Positions 35,010-43,799 of a stretch of 64,000 nucleotides of DNA are shown in pieces. Source of the DNA: Marinilactibacillus sp. Marseille-P9653 (GTDB lineage Bacteria; Bacillota; Bacilli; Lactobacillales; Carnobacteriaceae_A). The position numbers and the translations under genes are program-made. The DNA lies in the NCBI RefSeq assembly GCF_916618885.1, contig NZ_CAKAKH010000001.1, positions 620,001 to 684,000 of the forward strand. Reading direction: 5' to 3'. The notes under the pieces are model-generated. The model was not told the DNA's origin. It worked only from the letters and a program-made list of their open reading frames with translations, and made no database searches. Every line of letters starts with the position of its first letter. Positions within the stretch are counted from its first letter, which is position 1.

Positions 35010-35957
35010 TTAAAAAGTTGTCCACAGAATGGCAACAACGAATAGAATGATTTCTACTAAAGTAAAGGCTAAGAAAGATTTTACAGAAGTAATAAAGGTT
35101 TCGCTTTTTACTTGTTTTTGATTGAATAGCTTAACTTGTTGGTGTGTAAAAATCAGCGTTGGATAAATGAGTAACATGATCCTCGGTAACCAGCCAAAAA
35201 GAATCGGTATAGCTAAAGTGATGTAACTTCCATAAGTCAGCCAATTGTAGAGTCGAATACTTTTCTCTTTACCAAGATGATAAACGAGGGTGAATCGGTG
35301 ATTATCCACATCCTGTTCAAGATCACAGATATTATTCGCTAAAACAATGTTAGAGATTAAAAGCACTTGCGGTAGCGAAACAAATACGATGGCAAGGATT
35401 ATCAGCCAATCTCCAAGTAAAAGGAAAGTGTTGTCTTGAAAGCTCAGCGACAAAATCAGTTCTTCTCTATAATTAACAAAAATCGAGATAAAGATAATTC
35501 CTAACCCAAGTGGTGGACCAGAAAATAACTCACCTAAGGGCATTCTTGACAAAGCAATCGGCCCGTATGTATAGGTGACCGCAATCACTGCAGAAATAAT
35601 GCCCAGCGGAAGCAAGGCTAAATCTGTGCGAGCGACAAGAATGAATCCCAATATAAAGTAAAGAAGCAGCATACCGAAAATATAGTAGATAACCAGTTTT
35701 TCAGGAATGTTTTCCCTACCCATGATATTGGATTCTATTTCCAAAGAGTCTACAGAAGCGGTCTGATAATCAACTAATACATTAATGGCAGTCGTCGTAA
35801 AATCCAGTAGTACAGTTGCAATAAAGAAAATTAGGGTATTTAAAAAATTAAATGAATTAAAATAATATAGAGCATATAGTACACCAATGCAGACTGGCAA
35901 CATGCTGGTAAATTTTGTGCGAATATCAACGAAGCGCATAAATTGTGGGATAGACAT
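35010..35957 (-). CDS. menA: 1,4-dihydroxy-2-naphthoate polyprenyltransferase (MenA/DmkA type)
   Basis: A 315-residue UbiA-family membrane prenyltransferase that attaches a polyprenyl chain to DHNA to give demethylmenaquinone. The first Asp-rich motif appears as NVLVDYQTASVDSLE and the second as NNICDLEQDVDNHRF; about eight or nine hydrophobic helices surround them. ATG 35957 has AAGGAG upstream; an in-frame start 12 residues earlier has no RBS. Divergent to the NDH-2 gene and close to a polyprenyl diphosphate synthase, it belongs to a quinone-based electron transfer group like the dmkA/ndh2/dmkB part of Gram-positive extracellular electron transfer loci. Confidence 0.9.
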   Translation of the reverse strand: MSIPQFMRFVDIRTKFTSMLPVCIGVLYALYYFNSFNFLNTLIFFIATVLLDFTTTAINVLVDYQTASVDSLEIESNIMGRENIPEKLVIYYIFGMLLLYFILGFILVARTDLALLPLGIISAVIAVTYTYGPIALSRMPLGELFSGPPLGLGIIFISIFVNYREELILSLSFQDNTFLLLGDWLIILAIVFVSLPQVLLISNIVLANNICDLEQDVDNHRFTLVYHLGKEKSIRLYNWLTYGSYITLAIPILFGWLPRIMLLIYPTLIFTHQQVKLFNQKQVKSETFITSVKSFLAFTLVEIILFVVAILWTTF

Positions 35958-36098
35958 GATCAAGCTCCTTTTCGATAAAAATATGAACGTCACTTACAAA
36001 TCCTTAGTCTTAGACTTTCATCTTTTTCAACGGTATAATGATAACAGCTGTTTTACATAAAATATACCATACGGAGTTCAAAAAGAGGAGAGATTCAT

Positions 36099-37346
36099 TT
36101 GGAAGAGAAAACGATCATCATACTCGGAGCTGGGTTTTCTGGAGTCTTTACAGCCATGCATCTTTCCCGAAAATTAAGTGAAGATACTCAAGTTAATATT
36201 AAATTAGTGAATAAAAATCCATTCTTCACTTATAAAACCAGACTACATGAAGTCATTGGTGGTCGAATTCGTCCAGAAGAAGCGGTACATGATTTGAAAA
36301 CCTTGTTTAAATCCTATGAAAATGTTGAAATTATTGTGGACGAAATGAAAAGAATCGACTAACATGAGCAATTTGTGATGACAAAGTCTCAGAAAATTTC
36401 ATATGAGTATCTCGTTTTAGCAATGGGCGGAGAACCCAACGATTTTGGTATCGAAGGTGTCAGCGAATACGGCTTTACGATGTGGTCTTGGAAAGAAGCG
36501 GTTAGAATTCGAAAACATATTCTAGCGATGGTCGAACAGGCTGCCAAAGAAACAGATCTTAAGAAGCGTCAGGCGATGCTACATTTTGTGATCTGTGGTG
36601 GAGGACTAACAGGAAGTGAAATCATGGGAGAACTCGTTGAATGGAAACCGCAGCTTGAAAAAAGTTTTGGGCTATAAGAAAACGAGATTTCTTTATCCTT
36701 AGTCGAAGCCTCTCCAACCATTCTACCGGTATTGCCTGAAAAAGAGTCACAGCGAGTAAAGGCGTATTTTGCTGAAAACCAAGTGAACTTAATGACCGAA
36801 GCTTCGGTTTCGAAAGTGACCTTTGACTCGGTTGAAATCAAAGGTCAAGAACCCCTTCAGACGTATTCATTGATTTGGACAGCTGGCGTGAAAGCTACAT
36901 CTGACGTTGTAGATTTGGCGGGGGAGTTTGGAAAAGCAGGGCGGCTAAAAACGTTCGGTACGATGTCTGCGCAAAATATGGAAAAAATCTATGTAGTTGG
37001 AGATTTAGTTCATTATGAAGATGCTTCGGGCACTGCTTTGCCTCAAAATACTCAAACAGCTGAGCAGACAGCCTTAACAGCAGCGGAGAATATCGCAGCA
37101 GAGCTGCGTCCAGAATTGAAGTCGACTCTGCATAAAAATAACCAGAAAGGCACGATTGTTTCAGTCGGAGCAACATATGGTGTTGGCTACTTAATGGACC
37201 TTGTACATATCAAGGGACCGATTGCGGTAACGATGAAACATCTTGTAAATTTAATGACATGGGGACAAATGAAATCTTTGTCCAACCTTAGCAAATATCT
37301 GAAGCAGGAAATTGCTGCTTCAAAACAAGATCGATATGTATCTTAA
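36099..37346 (+). pseudogene. ndh: Type II NADH dehydrogenase interrupted by two in-frame TAA codons
   Basis: The sequence reads as one full-length NDH-2 of about 415 codons, in one frame, broken at 36360-36362 and 36675-36677. The FAD-binding GAGFSG is at the start, the NADH-binding FVICGGGLTGSEIMG in the middle part, and the quinone/membrane-proximal VYVVGDLVHY-like and GVGYLMDLVHIKGP regions at the end. Both stops fall between well-conserved blocks and no bases are missing, so the damage is recent. NDH-2 transfers electrons from NADH to (demethyl)menaquinone. The TTG start has AGAGGAG seven bases upstream. Unless suppressed, no working enzyme is made. Sequencing error is less likely for two separate substitutions. 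Confidence 0.9.
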
Positions 37347-37409
37347 ATAAAGGTCTATCAGAAACCAATGCAAGAGAATACGCGTCTTCTAAATGACGAT
37401 TAAGGCGGA

Positions 37410-38393
37410 ATGAGAGTGAGCATGCACCCGTTGTGGGATGAATATCCAGTTTTAAAAGAAGAGTTGAGTGAGACAAAAAAGCTCATCTACAATAAAATTT
37501 TCATTCGTAATAAGCAAGTCAATGATGCAGCAAAACATATTTTTGAAGAGAGCGGAAAAATGGTTCGTCCAGCATACGCTTTGTTGTTCTCTAGACTTGG
37601 ACCAGATAGTCAATCTGAGAGGGCAAAGATTGTAGCAGCATCTATCGAGATCTTTCATAATGCGACTTTATTACACGATGACATTGTTGATGAAGGAGCG
37701 ATTAGAAGAGGGAGTCCGACCATTCAGGCGGCTTACGGGAAGAAAGCAGCTGTATATGCAGGAGATTTCTTACTATCTATCTGTTTTAGAATCACCCATC
37801 CTTACCGAATTGAACTAGATGTTCAAGGCATATTAACGCGAGCAATGGAGCGCGTGATTGGAGGAGAACTCCATCAACTAGATCAATCTTTCAATGAAGA
37901 AATCACAATGAGGCGATATCTGACGCAGATTCGCGGGAAAACGGCAGAACTATTTGCACTGTCCTGTTACGCTGGTGCAATGGAATCTGGATTATCTGAA
38001 AAAGAACAGTGGATCAGTTACCGTATTGGTGTTCAAGTTGGTATGGCGTTTCAGCTACTGGATGATTTACTAGAATATACTCAAGAAGAATCCACTTGGG
38101 GGAAATCTCTATTTCAAGATTTATCTAATGGCGTTTATACAGCTCCGATCCTCTTTGCAATGAAAAAAGAGCCCGAATTCTTCAAAGCTCAATTTGCTAA
38201 AGAATCCTATACACAAGAAGATTTATTGTTGATTCGAAAAACCTTAACGGAAACGAAGGGGCTAGATGCAGCTTTTGAACTGGCGGAACGATACACAGAA
38301 AAGGCGCTAGAACTCATTCAACAGTTACCAGAAGGACAAAGTAAAAAAGACATTGAACAGTTAACTAGAACCCTACTGTCAAGAGACGTTTAA
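37410..38393 (+). CDS. Polyprenyl diphosphate synthase (heptaprenyl/hexaprenyl type, DmkB/HepT)
   Basis: A 327-residue trans-prenyl synthase making the menaquinone side chain from IPP and an allylic diphosphate. The first Asp-rich motif is LLHDDIVDEGAIRRG (about residue 89), followed by GDFLLS; the second is QLLDDLLEY, where the last Asp of DDxxD reads Glu. The GKTAELF block is intact. It starts 63 bases behind the NDH-2 pseudogene and ends at a terminator, and works with MenA across the divergent promoter region. The start may be ATG 37410 or 37422. Confidence 0.9.
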   Translation: MRVSMHPLWDEYPVLKEELSETKKLIYNKIFIRNKQVNDAAKHIFEESGKMVRPAYALLFSRLGPDSQSERAKIVAASIEIFHNATLLHDDIVDEGAIRRGSPTIQAAYGKKAAVYAGDFLLSICFRITHPYRIELDVQGILTRAMERVIGGELHQLDQSFNEEITMRRYLTQIRGKTAELFALSCYAGAMESGLSEKEQWISYRIGVQVGMAFQLLDDLLEYTQEESTWGKSLFQDLSNGVYTAPILFAMKKEPEFFKAQFAKESYTQEDLLLIRKTLTETKGLDAAFELAERYTEKALELIQQLPEGQSKKDIEQLTRTLLSRDV

Positions 38394-38402
38394 TGGTATG
38401 AT

Positions 38403-38438
38403 AAAAAGCATCTTCTAGCAAAATAGAAGATGCTTTTT
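38403..38438 (+). terminator. Terminator of the prenyl synthase gene
   Basis: AAAAAGCATCTTCTA pairs perfectly with TAGAAGATGCTTTTT. Confidence 0.9.
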
Positions 38439-38465
38439 CAATCGATTCGACTAGGAGGAACAGAA

Positions 38466-38765
38466 ATGTTTGAAACGTTAAACTACTTTCAAATGATTAC
38501 AATAACATACATTTTTTTGGTAAATATGTACACATTTTATTTGTTTTACTCAGACAAAAAGCGCGCAAAGAAAGGTGCTTATAGAGTTTCCGAAAAACAC
38601 TTACTCCTCAGTGCATTTTTACTTGGTGGTATTGGTGCTTGGACAGGAATGACCAAGTTTCGGCATAAGACTCAAAAACCGGTATTCAAATTTTGTATAC
38701 CGATAGCGGCTGTGCTAACGGTTATAGGTTTGATTAGTGTGTTGTTTTATTCTATTATTTTATAA
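38466..38765 (+). CDS. DUF1294 membrane protein
   Basis: A 99-residue membrane protein with three hydrophobic segments and the DUF1294 pattern NMYTFYLFYSDKKRAKKGAYRVSE, LLSAFLLGGIGAWTGM, FRHKTQKPVFKF. ATG 38466 has TAGGAGG eight bases upstream. The family has no established function. Confidence 0.88.
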   Translation: MFETLNYFQMITITYIFLVNMYTFYLFYSDKKRAKKGAYRVSEKHLLLSAFLLGGIGAWTGMTKFRHKTQKPVFKFCIPIAAVLTVIGLISVLFYSIIL

Positions 38766-38791
38766 CCATTCGATTAGAAAGGAGGAAAGAA

Positions 38792-39289
38792 ATGAAAAAG
38801 ATACTGGTCATAGGTTGTCCAGGTTCTGGTAAATCAACGCTATCTGAGAGACTAGCCAAAGCACTAGATTTAGAACTAATCCACTTGGACAGAATCAACT
38901 GGATAAATGACCATCATACTCTCAGTAGAGCTGAATTTGATGATCAATTAGAAAAGGTTCTATCAAAAGATCGTTGGATCATTGACGGGAATTACAACCG
39001 GACGCTTAGTCGAAGACTGATCGCAGCAGATACCGTAATATGGCTAGACCTGCCTAGAACACTTTGCATTTATAGGATACTCAAACGCTTCGTCAAAGCA
39101 AAAATGTTACATAAGGGAACTTTTGGAAATCCCAATAAAATCGAAAAAGACTTTTTGAATTTTGTATGGAATTTCAATAAAACGAATCGACCATTAATTT
39201 TAAACGCTTTAAGTAATTGTTCTGATAAAAGGATTTTAATCCTGAAAGCGAATAAGGAAATTAAACAAATAAAAAAAATATTGACTTAA
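38792..39289 (+). CDS. P-loop kinase-like protein (FlaR/topology modulation family)
   Basis: A 165-residue adenylate-kinase-like NTPase. The P-loop GCPGSGKSTLSERL is near the N-terminus, followed by LIHLDRINW, RWIIDGNYNRTL and DTVIWLDLPRTLCIYRILKR, the usual marks of proteins annotated as FlaR or topology modulation protein. Their cellular substrate is not settled. A strong RBS (AAAGGAGG) precedes the ATG; the gene follows DUF1294 by 26 bases. Confidence 0.85.
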   Translation: MKKILVIGCPGSGKSTLSERLAKALDLELIHLDRINWINDHHTLSRAEFDDQLEKVLSKDRWIIDGNYNRTLSRRLIAADTVIWLDLPRTLCIYRILKRFVKAKMLHKGTFGNPNKIEKDFLNFVWNFNKTNRPLILNALSNCSDKRILILKANKEIKQIKKILT

Positions 39290-39523
39290 TGAGAAAATAA
39301 TAAGTATTACTTAGAATAAGTATAAACTGAAATAAAAAAATTATTAATAAAAGATTTAGATATATTACAGAATAGGTGTTAATATACTCCGATTATAAGA
39401 AAAAGTGTTTTCATCTTTTGTCTTAAATGTGAACAGACAGTCATTTTTTTGATTGAGGGTCTCTCATAACAGTATATACATATGTTGCTGTGTCATATAA
39501 TTATTTGTGAGAGGTGTGAGTAG

Positions 39524-40513
39524 ATGAGCGAGAAAGATATACAAAAAGAACTTGAAGCACTCAAATCAGAATTGGAATCTGTTAAACGATTAAACAGAGA
39601 GTTATTAACCCTACAGGAGGAACAAGATTCTCTAGATTTCGCGTGGTCTGGTAATTTAGGACACTGGTATTGGGACTTCCAAGTAAATAGAGTGACATTC
39701 AATCCTATGAAAGCTATGGCATTAGGATACACAAAAGAAGAATTACCAGAATACGTTGACTTCCAATTCTTTACGGATAAACTACACCCAGATGATTATG
39801 AGCGCGTAATGGACGCTATGCGAGATCATTTATCAAACCAGAGTCCAGTATGGGAAGTAAGATATCGAATTAAGACCAAAGATGGTGGTTACCGTACGTA
39901 CTATGATCGTGGCAAAGTCACCAAGCGCTCTGAAGAAGGCGCGCCTTTATTCTTGTCGGGTATCGTATTCGATGTTACAGATTATGAAGAAGAAAGACGC
40001 AGACTTTTAGAAGAAAACAAAGAATGGGCAATCCAATCTAAAAAAGATTCATTGACAGGTTTATATAATCGAGCGAATATTTTGTTCGAGTTAGGCAAAC
40101 TCGTAAACGAAGCTCAAATGGGTGAAGATAAAACTGTTTCGATCAGTTTACTGGATATTGACAATTTAAGTCATCAGAATTCTCTTTTTGGTCCGCTTTT
40201 TGGAGATGAAATCATCAAGAAAGCTGGTCAAATTATTAATGACAACTTAAGAGATGGAGATTACGCAGGGAATTTTGAAGGTGGAAAATTTGTGATCGTC
40301 TTACCCGACACTTCAAAAGCAGAAGCGCATGAATTCTCAGAAACAATTAGAACTCAATTGTCAAAAGCAGATTTCACTGAACCAGCTGAAGTGACGAGTA
40401 GTGCTGGTGTTGCGCAGTATCAACCCAAAGAGACGGTAAGTCAATTATTTAACAGAGCAGATAGTATGCTTTACAAAGTGAAAAGTACTGGGAAAAATCA
40501 AGTTGAATCTTAA
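39524..40513 (+). CDS. PAS-GGDEF protein with degenerate GGDEF motif
   Basis: A 329-residue cytoplasmic protein: a short coiled coil (about 5-38), a PAS_3-type sensor (WYWDFQVNRVTFNPM, LHPDDYERV, RIKTKDGGYRTY, about 45-160) and a GGDEF-type domain (DSLTGLYNRANILFELG, LLDIDNLSHQNS, FGPLFGDEIIKKAGQI). The active-site signature reads FEGGKFVIVLP in place of the usual YGGDEFVIVLP, losing the Asp/Glu that bind metal and act in catalysis, so cyclic-di-GMP synthesis is unlikely. It may bind nucleotide as a sensor or act by protein contact. AGAGGTG lies upstream of the start. Confidence 0.9.
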   Translation: MSEKDIQKELEALKSELESVKRLNRELLTLQEEQDSLDFAWSGNLGHWYWDFQVNRVTFNPMKAMALGYTKEELPEYVDFQFFTDKLHPDDYERVMDAMRDHLSNQSPVWEVRYRIKTKDGGYRTYYDRGKVTKRSEEGAPLFLSGIVFDVTDYEEERRRLLEENKEWAIQSKKDSLTGLYNRANILFELGKLVNEAQMGEDKTVSISLLDIDNLSHQNSLFGPLFGDEIIKKAGQIINDNLRDGDYAGNFEGGKFVIVLPDTSKAEAHEFSETIRTQLSKADFTEPAEVTSSAGVAQYQPKETVSQLFNRADSMLYKVKSTGKNQVES

Positions 40514-40534
40514 GCATCCTATATTGATTTCGAG

Positions 40535-40566
40535 AAAAAAGCAGTCTTCAAAGATTGCTTTTTTTA
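40535..40566 (+). terminator. Terminator of the PAS-GGDEF gene
   Basis: AAAAAAGCAGTCTT pairs with AAGATTGCTTTTTT (one G-U). Confidence 0.85.
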
Positions 40567-40643
40567 TTTACCTAAAAGCAGATTCTTTGCATACAAGTAA
40601 CATCTCTGGCATAGTAAAGATAACTTCAAAGGAGATGAGTAAT

Positions 40644-41060
40644 ATGGCTAATTCAAAAGAAAAGGCTTTAAAAATCATGGACAAGAATGACACAGGTATA
40701 CTAGCAACTATCTCAGGAAATAAACCAGTAGCACGCTACATGTCTTTTCATTGTGAAGGGTTAACCCTTTATACGGTTACTGATAAAAGAACAGAAAAAG
40801 TAGAAGATATCGAACAAAATCCAAATGTCTTTGTGTTACTTGGACATGAAGAAGGTTTGATCAATAAAGATTATGTTGAAATAGAAGGTGTTGTTTCAAC
40901 AACTGAAAATCAAGAAGTAATTGATAAATCTTGGAATGATTACATGGACGAGCGTTACGAAAGCAAACAAGATCCCAACATTCTTGTTTTAAAAGTCGAA
41001 CCTAAAAAAGTTACCGTTAAAAACAAAAAAGGAAGCGAGTCAGAAGACGTTTCTTTATAA
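40644..41060 (+). CDS. Pyridoxamine-phosphate-oxidase-like flavin-binding protein (general stress protein 26 type)
   Basis: A 138-residue split-barrel protein of the PNPOx-like superfamily: KIMDKNDTGILATISGNKPVARYMSF, LTLYTVTDKRTEKVEDIEQNPNVFVLLG and YVEIEGVVSTTENQE give the FMN-binding core and dimer strand order. Such proteins are often stress-induced and bind FMN or F420-like cofactors; the reaction is not known. ATG 40644 is chosen for AAAGGAG nine bases upstream. Confidence 0.85.
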   Translation: MANSKEKALKIMDKNDTGILATISGNKPVARYMSFHCEGLTLYTVTDKRTEKVEDIEQNPNVFVLLGHEEGLINKDYVEIEGVVSTTENQEVIDKSWNDYMDERYESKQDPNILVLKVEPKKVTVKNKKGSESEDVSL

Positions 41061-41088
41061 AATAAAAAACTAAATGATTTAAAATATT

Positions 41089-41120
41089 GAGCAGGAGAGC
41101 ATAACTCTTCTGCTCTTTTT
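41089..41120 (+). terminator. Terminator
   Basis: GAGCAGGAGAG pairs with CTCTTCTGCTC and is followed by five T. Confidence 0.85.
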
Positions 41121-41222
41121 ATTTCTAAAAATAATGATATGATTACAGTCCTATAAATTATAATAGAATAGCTTAATATTATATGGAAAATTCTTTATAC
41201 TACTTATAAGAGGTGTTTGTTT

Positions 41223-41735
41223 ATGGAACTTGGATTGAAGAAAAATGACTTACGACTAAGCCCGTATGATCCATCTTGGGAAAAAGCTTTTATGAATATT
41301 AAAAAGCAAATAATTGACTGTACAGCACTAAAGCCGGATCGAATTCAGCATATTGGTAGTACCTCAATAGTCGGGATGCCAGCAAAACCAATCATTGATA
41401 TTATGGTAGGGATCGATTCTTTAAAACAGATTGACGCTAAGCTGTTTACCCAGTTAAAAGAAGCTGGTTTTTTAAGATTGAAAGTTGAGAAACCAGATGA
41501 GATTGTGCTTGCGCGTTTTACGGACAAAAGTTATTCAGTTAAAACTCACTTTATTCATCTTGTTGAAAAAGATTCAAAGAAGTGGAATGATTTGTTGTTT
41601 TTTAGAAATCATTTAAACCAGAACAGCCAAGCAAAAGAAGCTTATAAGGAATTGAAGCAAGAACTTGTAGTGCAGCCAGGGATGGAAATTCAATCTTATA
41701 CAGAAATTTGTCAGAGATATTTTGAATCAGAATAA
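41223..41735 (+). CDS. GrpB/UPF0157 family protein
   Basis: A 170-residue protein of the GrpB family, which shares the nucleotidyltransferase fold. Signature blocks are LSPYDPSWEKAFMNIKKQI, IQHIGSTSIVGMPAKPIIDIMVG (with the G-S-T-x-x-x-x-x-x-A-K-P-x-x-D motif) and WNDLLFFRNHLNQN. No substrate is established. ATG 41223 lies behind AGAGGTG. Confidence 0.88.
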   Translation: MELGLKKNDLRLSPYDPSWEKAFMNIKKQIIDCTALKPDRIQHIGSTSIVGMPAKPIIDIMVGIDSLKQIDAKLFTQLKEAGFLRLKVEKPDEIVLARFTDKSYSVKTHFIHLVEKDSKKWNDLLFFRNHLNQNSQAKEAYKELKQELVVQPGMEIQSYTEICQRYFESE

Positions 41736-41847
41736 GAGTAACTAAAAAAAGCTGAATTAAGAGATATTTAAAGCAAGGATGGACTGTACGGTAGGAAAGA
41801 ATTGTATTACAATAAAAGCAATAGAATCTATGGAACGGATGAATGGA

Positions 41848-42600
41848 ATGAACAATGAGAAGATATCGATATTAGGCATTCCTTTTGATAATTTAACTCG
41901 AGTAGAATTTCTGACCCAGCTTCTCATGAGAATGGAAAATCAGCAGAAAACCTTTCTGGTCACAGCTAATCCGGAAATTGTCATGTACGCAAAAGAAGAC
42001 GACAGGTACTTCGATTTATTATTGAAAGCAGACTACATAGCTCCAGACGGCATTGGAATCGTCAGAGCTGCAAAAACACTCAAAACGCCGATCAAAGAGA
42101 GAGTACCTGGTTTTGAATTGATGCTGGGCTTACTAGAATTATCTAGTGAATACAAAAAACGCGTATACTTTATTGGAGCTCAAGAGGAAGTTGTTGCAAA
42201 AGCAGTAGAAAATGCAAGAAAGCGCTGGCCAGGTCTGGAAATCGTCGGATATCATCACGGTTATTTTGACCATTCAGATCCTAAGATGATTGAGCAAGTC
42301 GCTGATTTGAAACCTGATTTGATTCTTGTGGCATTTGGATTTCCAAGACAAGAAAATTGGATTCATCAGTATCTTCAGGTAGCTGACCGAGGCATTGCGA
42401 TCGGAGTAGGTGGAAGTTTTGATGTGTTATCTGGAAAATCGAAACGCGCGCCAAAGATCGTTCAGAAGTTACATATCGAATGGCTTTATAGATTATTAAA
42501 ACAACCTTCCAGATATAAACGCATGCTAGCGCTACCTGTATTTATGGGAGAAATCCGTAAGCAACGTCAATTAAAGAGAGTACCTAAAAATGGAAAATAA
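41848..42600 (+). CDS. WecG/TagA/CpsF family glycosyltransferase
   Basis: A 250-residue GT26-type enzyme. Characteristic blocks are ILGIPFDNLTRVEFL, FLVTANPEIVMYAKED, ADYIAPDGIGIVRAAK, ERVPGFELM, VYFIGAQEEVV, ILVAFGFPRQENWI and GIAIGVGGSFDVLSGKSKRAP. In wall teichoic acid synthesis TagA adds ManNAc to lipid-linked GlcNAc made by TagO, which is encoded at 51.3 kb here. Three in-frame ATGs (41830, 41839, 41848) are close together; 41848 gives the usual N-terminus, but the start is uncertain. It overlaps or abuts the next glycosyltransferase gene. Confidence 0.9.
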   Translation: MNNEKISILGIPFDNLTRVEFLTQLLMRMENQQKTFLVTANPEIVMYAKEDDRYFDLLLKADYIAPDGIGIVRAAKTLKTPIKERVPGFELMLGLLELSSEYKKRVYFIGAQEEVVAKAVENARKRWPGLEIVGYHHGYFDHSDPKMIEQVADLKPDLILVAFGFPRQENWIHQYLQVADRGIAIGVGGSFDVLSGKSKRAPKIVQKLHIEWLYRLLKQPSRYKRMLALPVFMGEIRKQRQLKRVPKNGK

Positions 42601-42619
42601 GATTTTGGAACGTAACGAA

Positions 42620-43705
42620 ATGAAAATTTTACACATTAATGCTGGGAATGAGTATGGCGGTGGCTTATTTCATATCATGTCACTCTTTCAAGGAATAGAC
42701 AAAATCGATATGGAATTACTCGTATTTGAAGAAGGTCCAGTAGCAGAAAATGCTCGAAAAAATGGCATATCGGTTACGGTACTTCCCCAGCGCTCAAGAT
42801 ATGATTTGTCGATTCTTTCAAAATTAAGAAAATGGATCAATCAGAATCAGTTCGATATCGTCCACTCACACGGCCCAAGAGCCAATCTACTTGTAGGGTT
42901 GATCCGTTCGACTATGAAGGCTAAGTGGATCACAACCATTCATAGCGATCCTACATTAGACTTCCAAGGCCGAGGACTGAAAGGGAAAGTCTTTGAATGG
43001 CTCAACTTGAAATCCTTGACCAGACCAGATCATTTGATTGCTATTTCCGGTGAAATAAAAAGAATATTGGTTCAACGTCATGTAAATGAACAACACATCA
43101 CGGTCGTACATAACGGTCGTGCCTTCGAACAGTCAATCAGTCAGCAAAGAATTAGTGACAAAAGAAATCATTTTAAAATGATTACTGTTGGTCGACTGGA
43201 ATGGGTGAAAGGTCATCGCCATTTGATTGAAGCGTTGAAACTCGTTCGTTTTGACAACTGGGAACTGAACATTTGCGGGATAGGTGAACAAGAACTTGCT
43301 CTACGCGAATCTGTTGAAAAAGCGGGACTAAAAGAAAAAGTGCATTTTCTAGGATGGATTGAAGCGAAAGCTGTAGGGGATCAGATCGTTGAATCGGATA
43401 TCTTGATCAATCCATCACTTAGTGAAAGTTTTCCACTCGTTGCTTTGGAAGCCGGGGAAAATAAGAGACCTGTCATCGCTACAGATGTGGGAGACGTAAA
43501 AGAAATGATCCCGGACAAAACGATTGGTTGGCTCATTCCAGCAGAAGATCCGATTGCTCTTGCTCAAGCAATTGAAGAAGCTTACTTTGAGTGGGAACAA
43601 GGTACTTTGAAGATAAAAGGAACGCGCTTTTACGAGTGGAGCAAGCAATTCACTATCGAAAAGCAAGGGCTTGAAACAATGGAAGTTTATAGAAATTGTT
43701 TATGA
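42620..43705 (+). CDS. Family 4 (GT-B) glycosyltransferase
   Basis: A 361-residue GT4 enzyme. The N-terminal domain starts MKILHINAGNEYGGGLFHIM, the interdomain segment is DHLIAISGEIKRIL...VVHNGR, and the nucleotide-sugar domain has MITVGRLEWVKGHRHLIEAL and LINPSLSESFPLVALEAGENKRPVIATDVGD with the E-x7-E motif. Likely acts on cell-wall polymer or exopolysaccharide, together with the TagA-like enzyme upstream. ATG 42620 fits the family N-terminus; an upstream ATG at 42590 overlaps the previous gene by 11 bases. Confidence 0.9.
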   Translation: MKILHINAGNEYGGGLFHIMSLFQGIDKIDMELLVFEEGPVAENARKNGISVTVLPQRSRYDLSILSKLRKWINQNQFDIVHSHGPRANLLVGLIRSTMKAKWITTIHSDPTLDFQGRGLKGKVFEWLNLKSLTRPDHLIAISGEIKRILVQRHVNEQHITVVHNGRAFEQSISQQRISDKRNHFKMITVGRLEWVKGHRHLIEALKLVRFDNWELNICGIGEQELALRESVEKAGLKEKVHFLGWIEAKAVGDQIVESDILINPSLSESFPLVALEAGENKRPVIATDVGDVKEMIPDKTIGWLIPAEDPIALAQAIEEAYFEWEQGTLKIKGTRFYEWSKQFTIEKQGLETMEVYRNCL

Positions 43706-43799
43706 GTCAAGATGGTTTTAGTCACATTGAAAGAAACCAGTAAGAGAATATGATATACTAGCTAACATATTGTAAGCACCAATTAGGAGGAACTACACT

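Noticed and set aside
36099-36677. Two separate small genes in front of a third NDH-2-like gene
   Set aside because: All three pieces share one frame and together make one NDH-2; they are parts of one interrupted gene.
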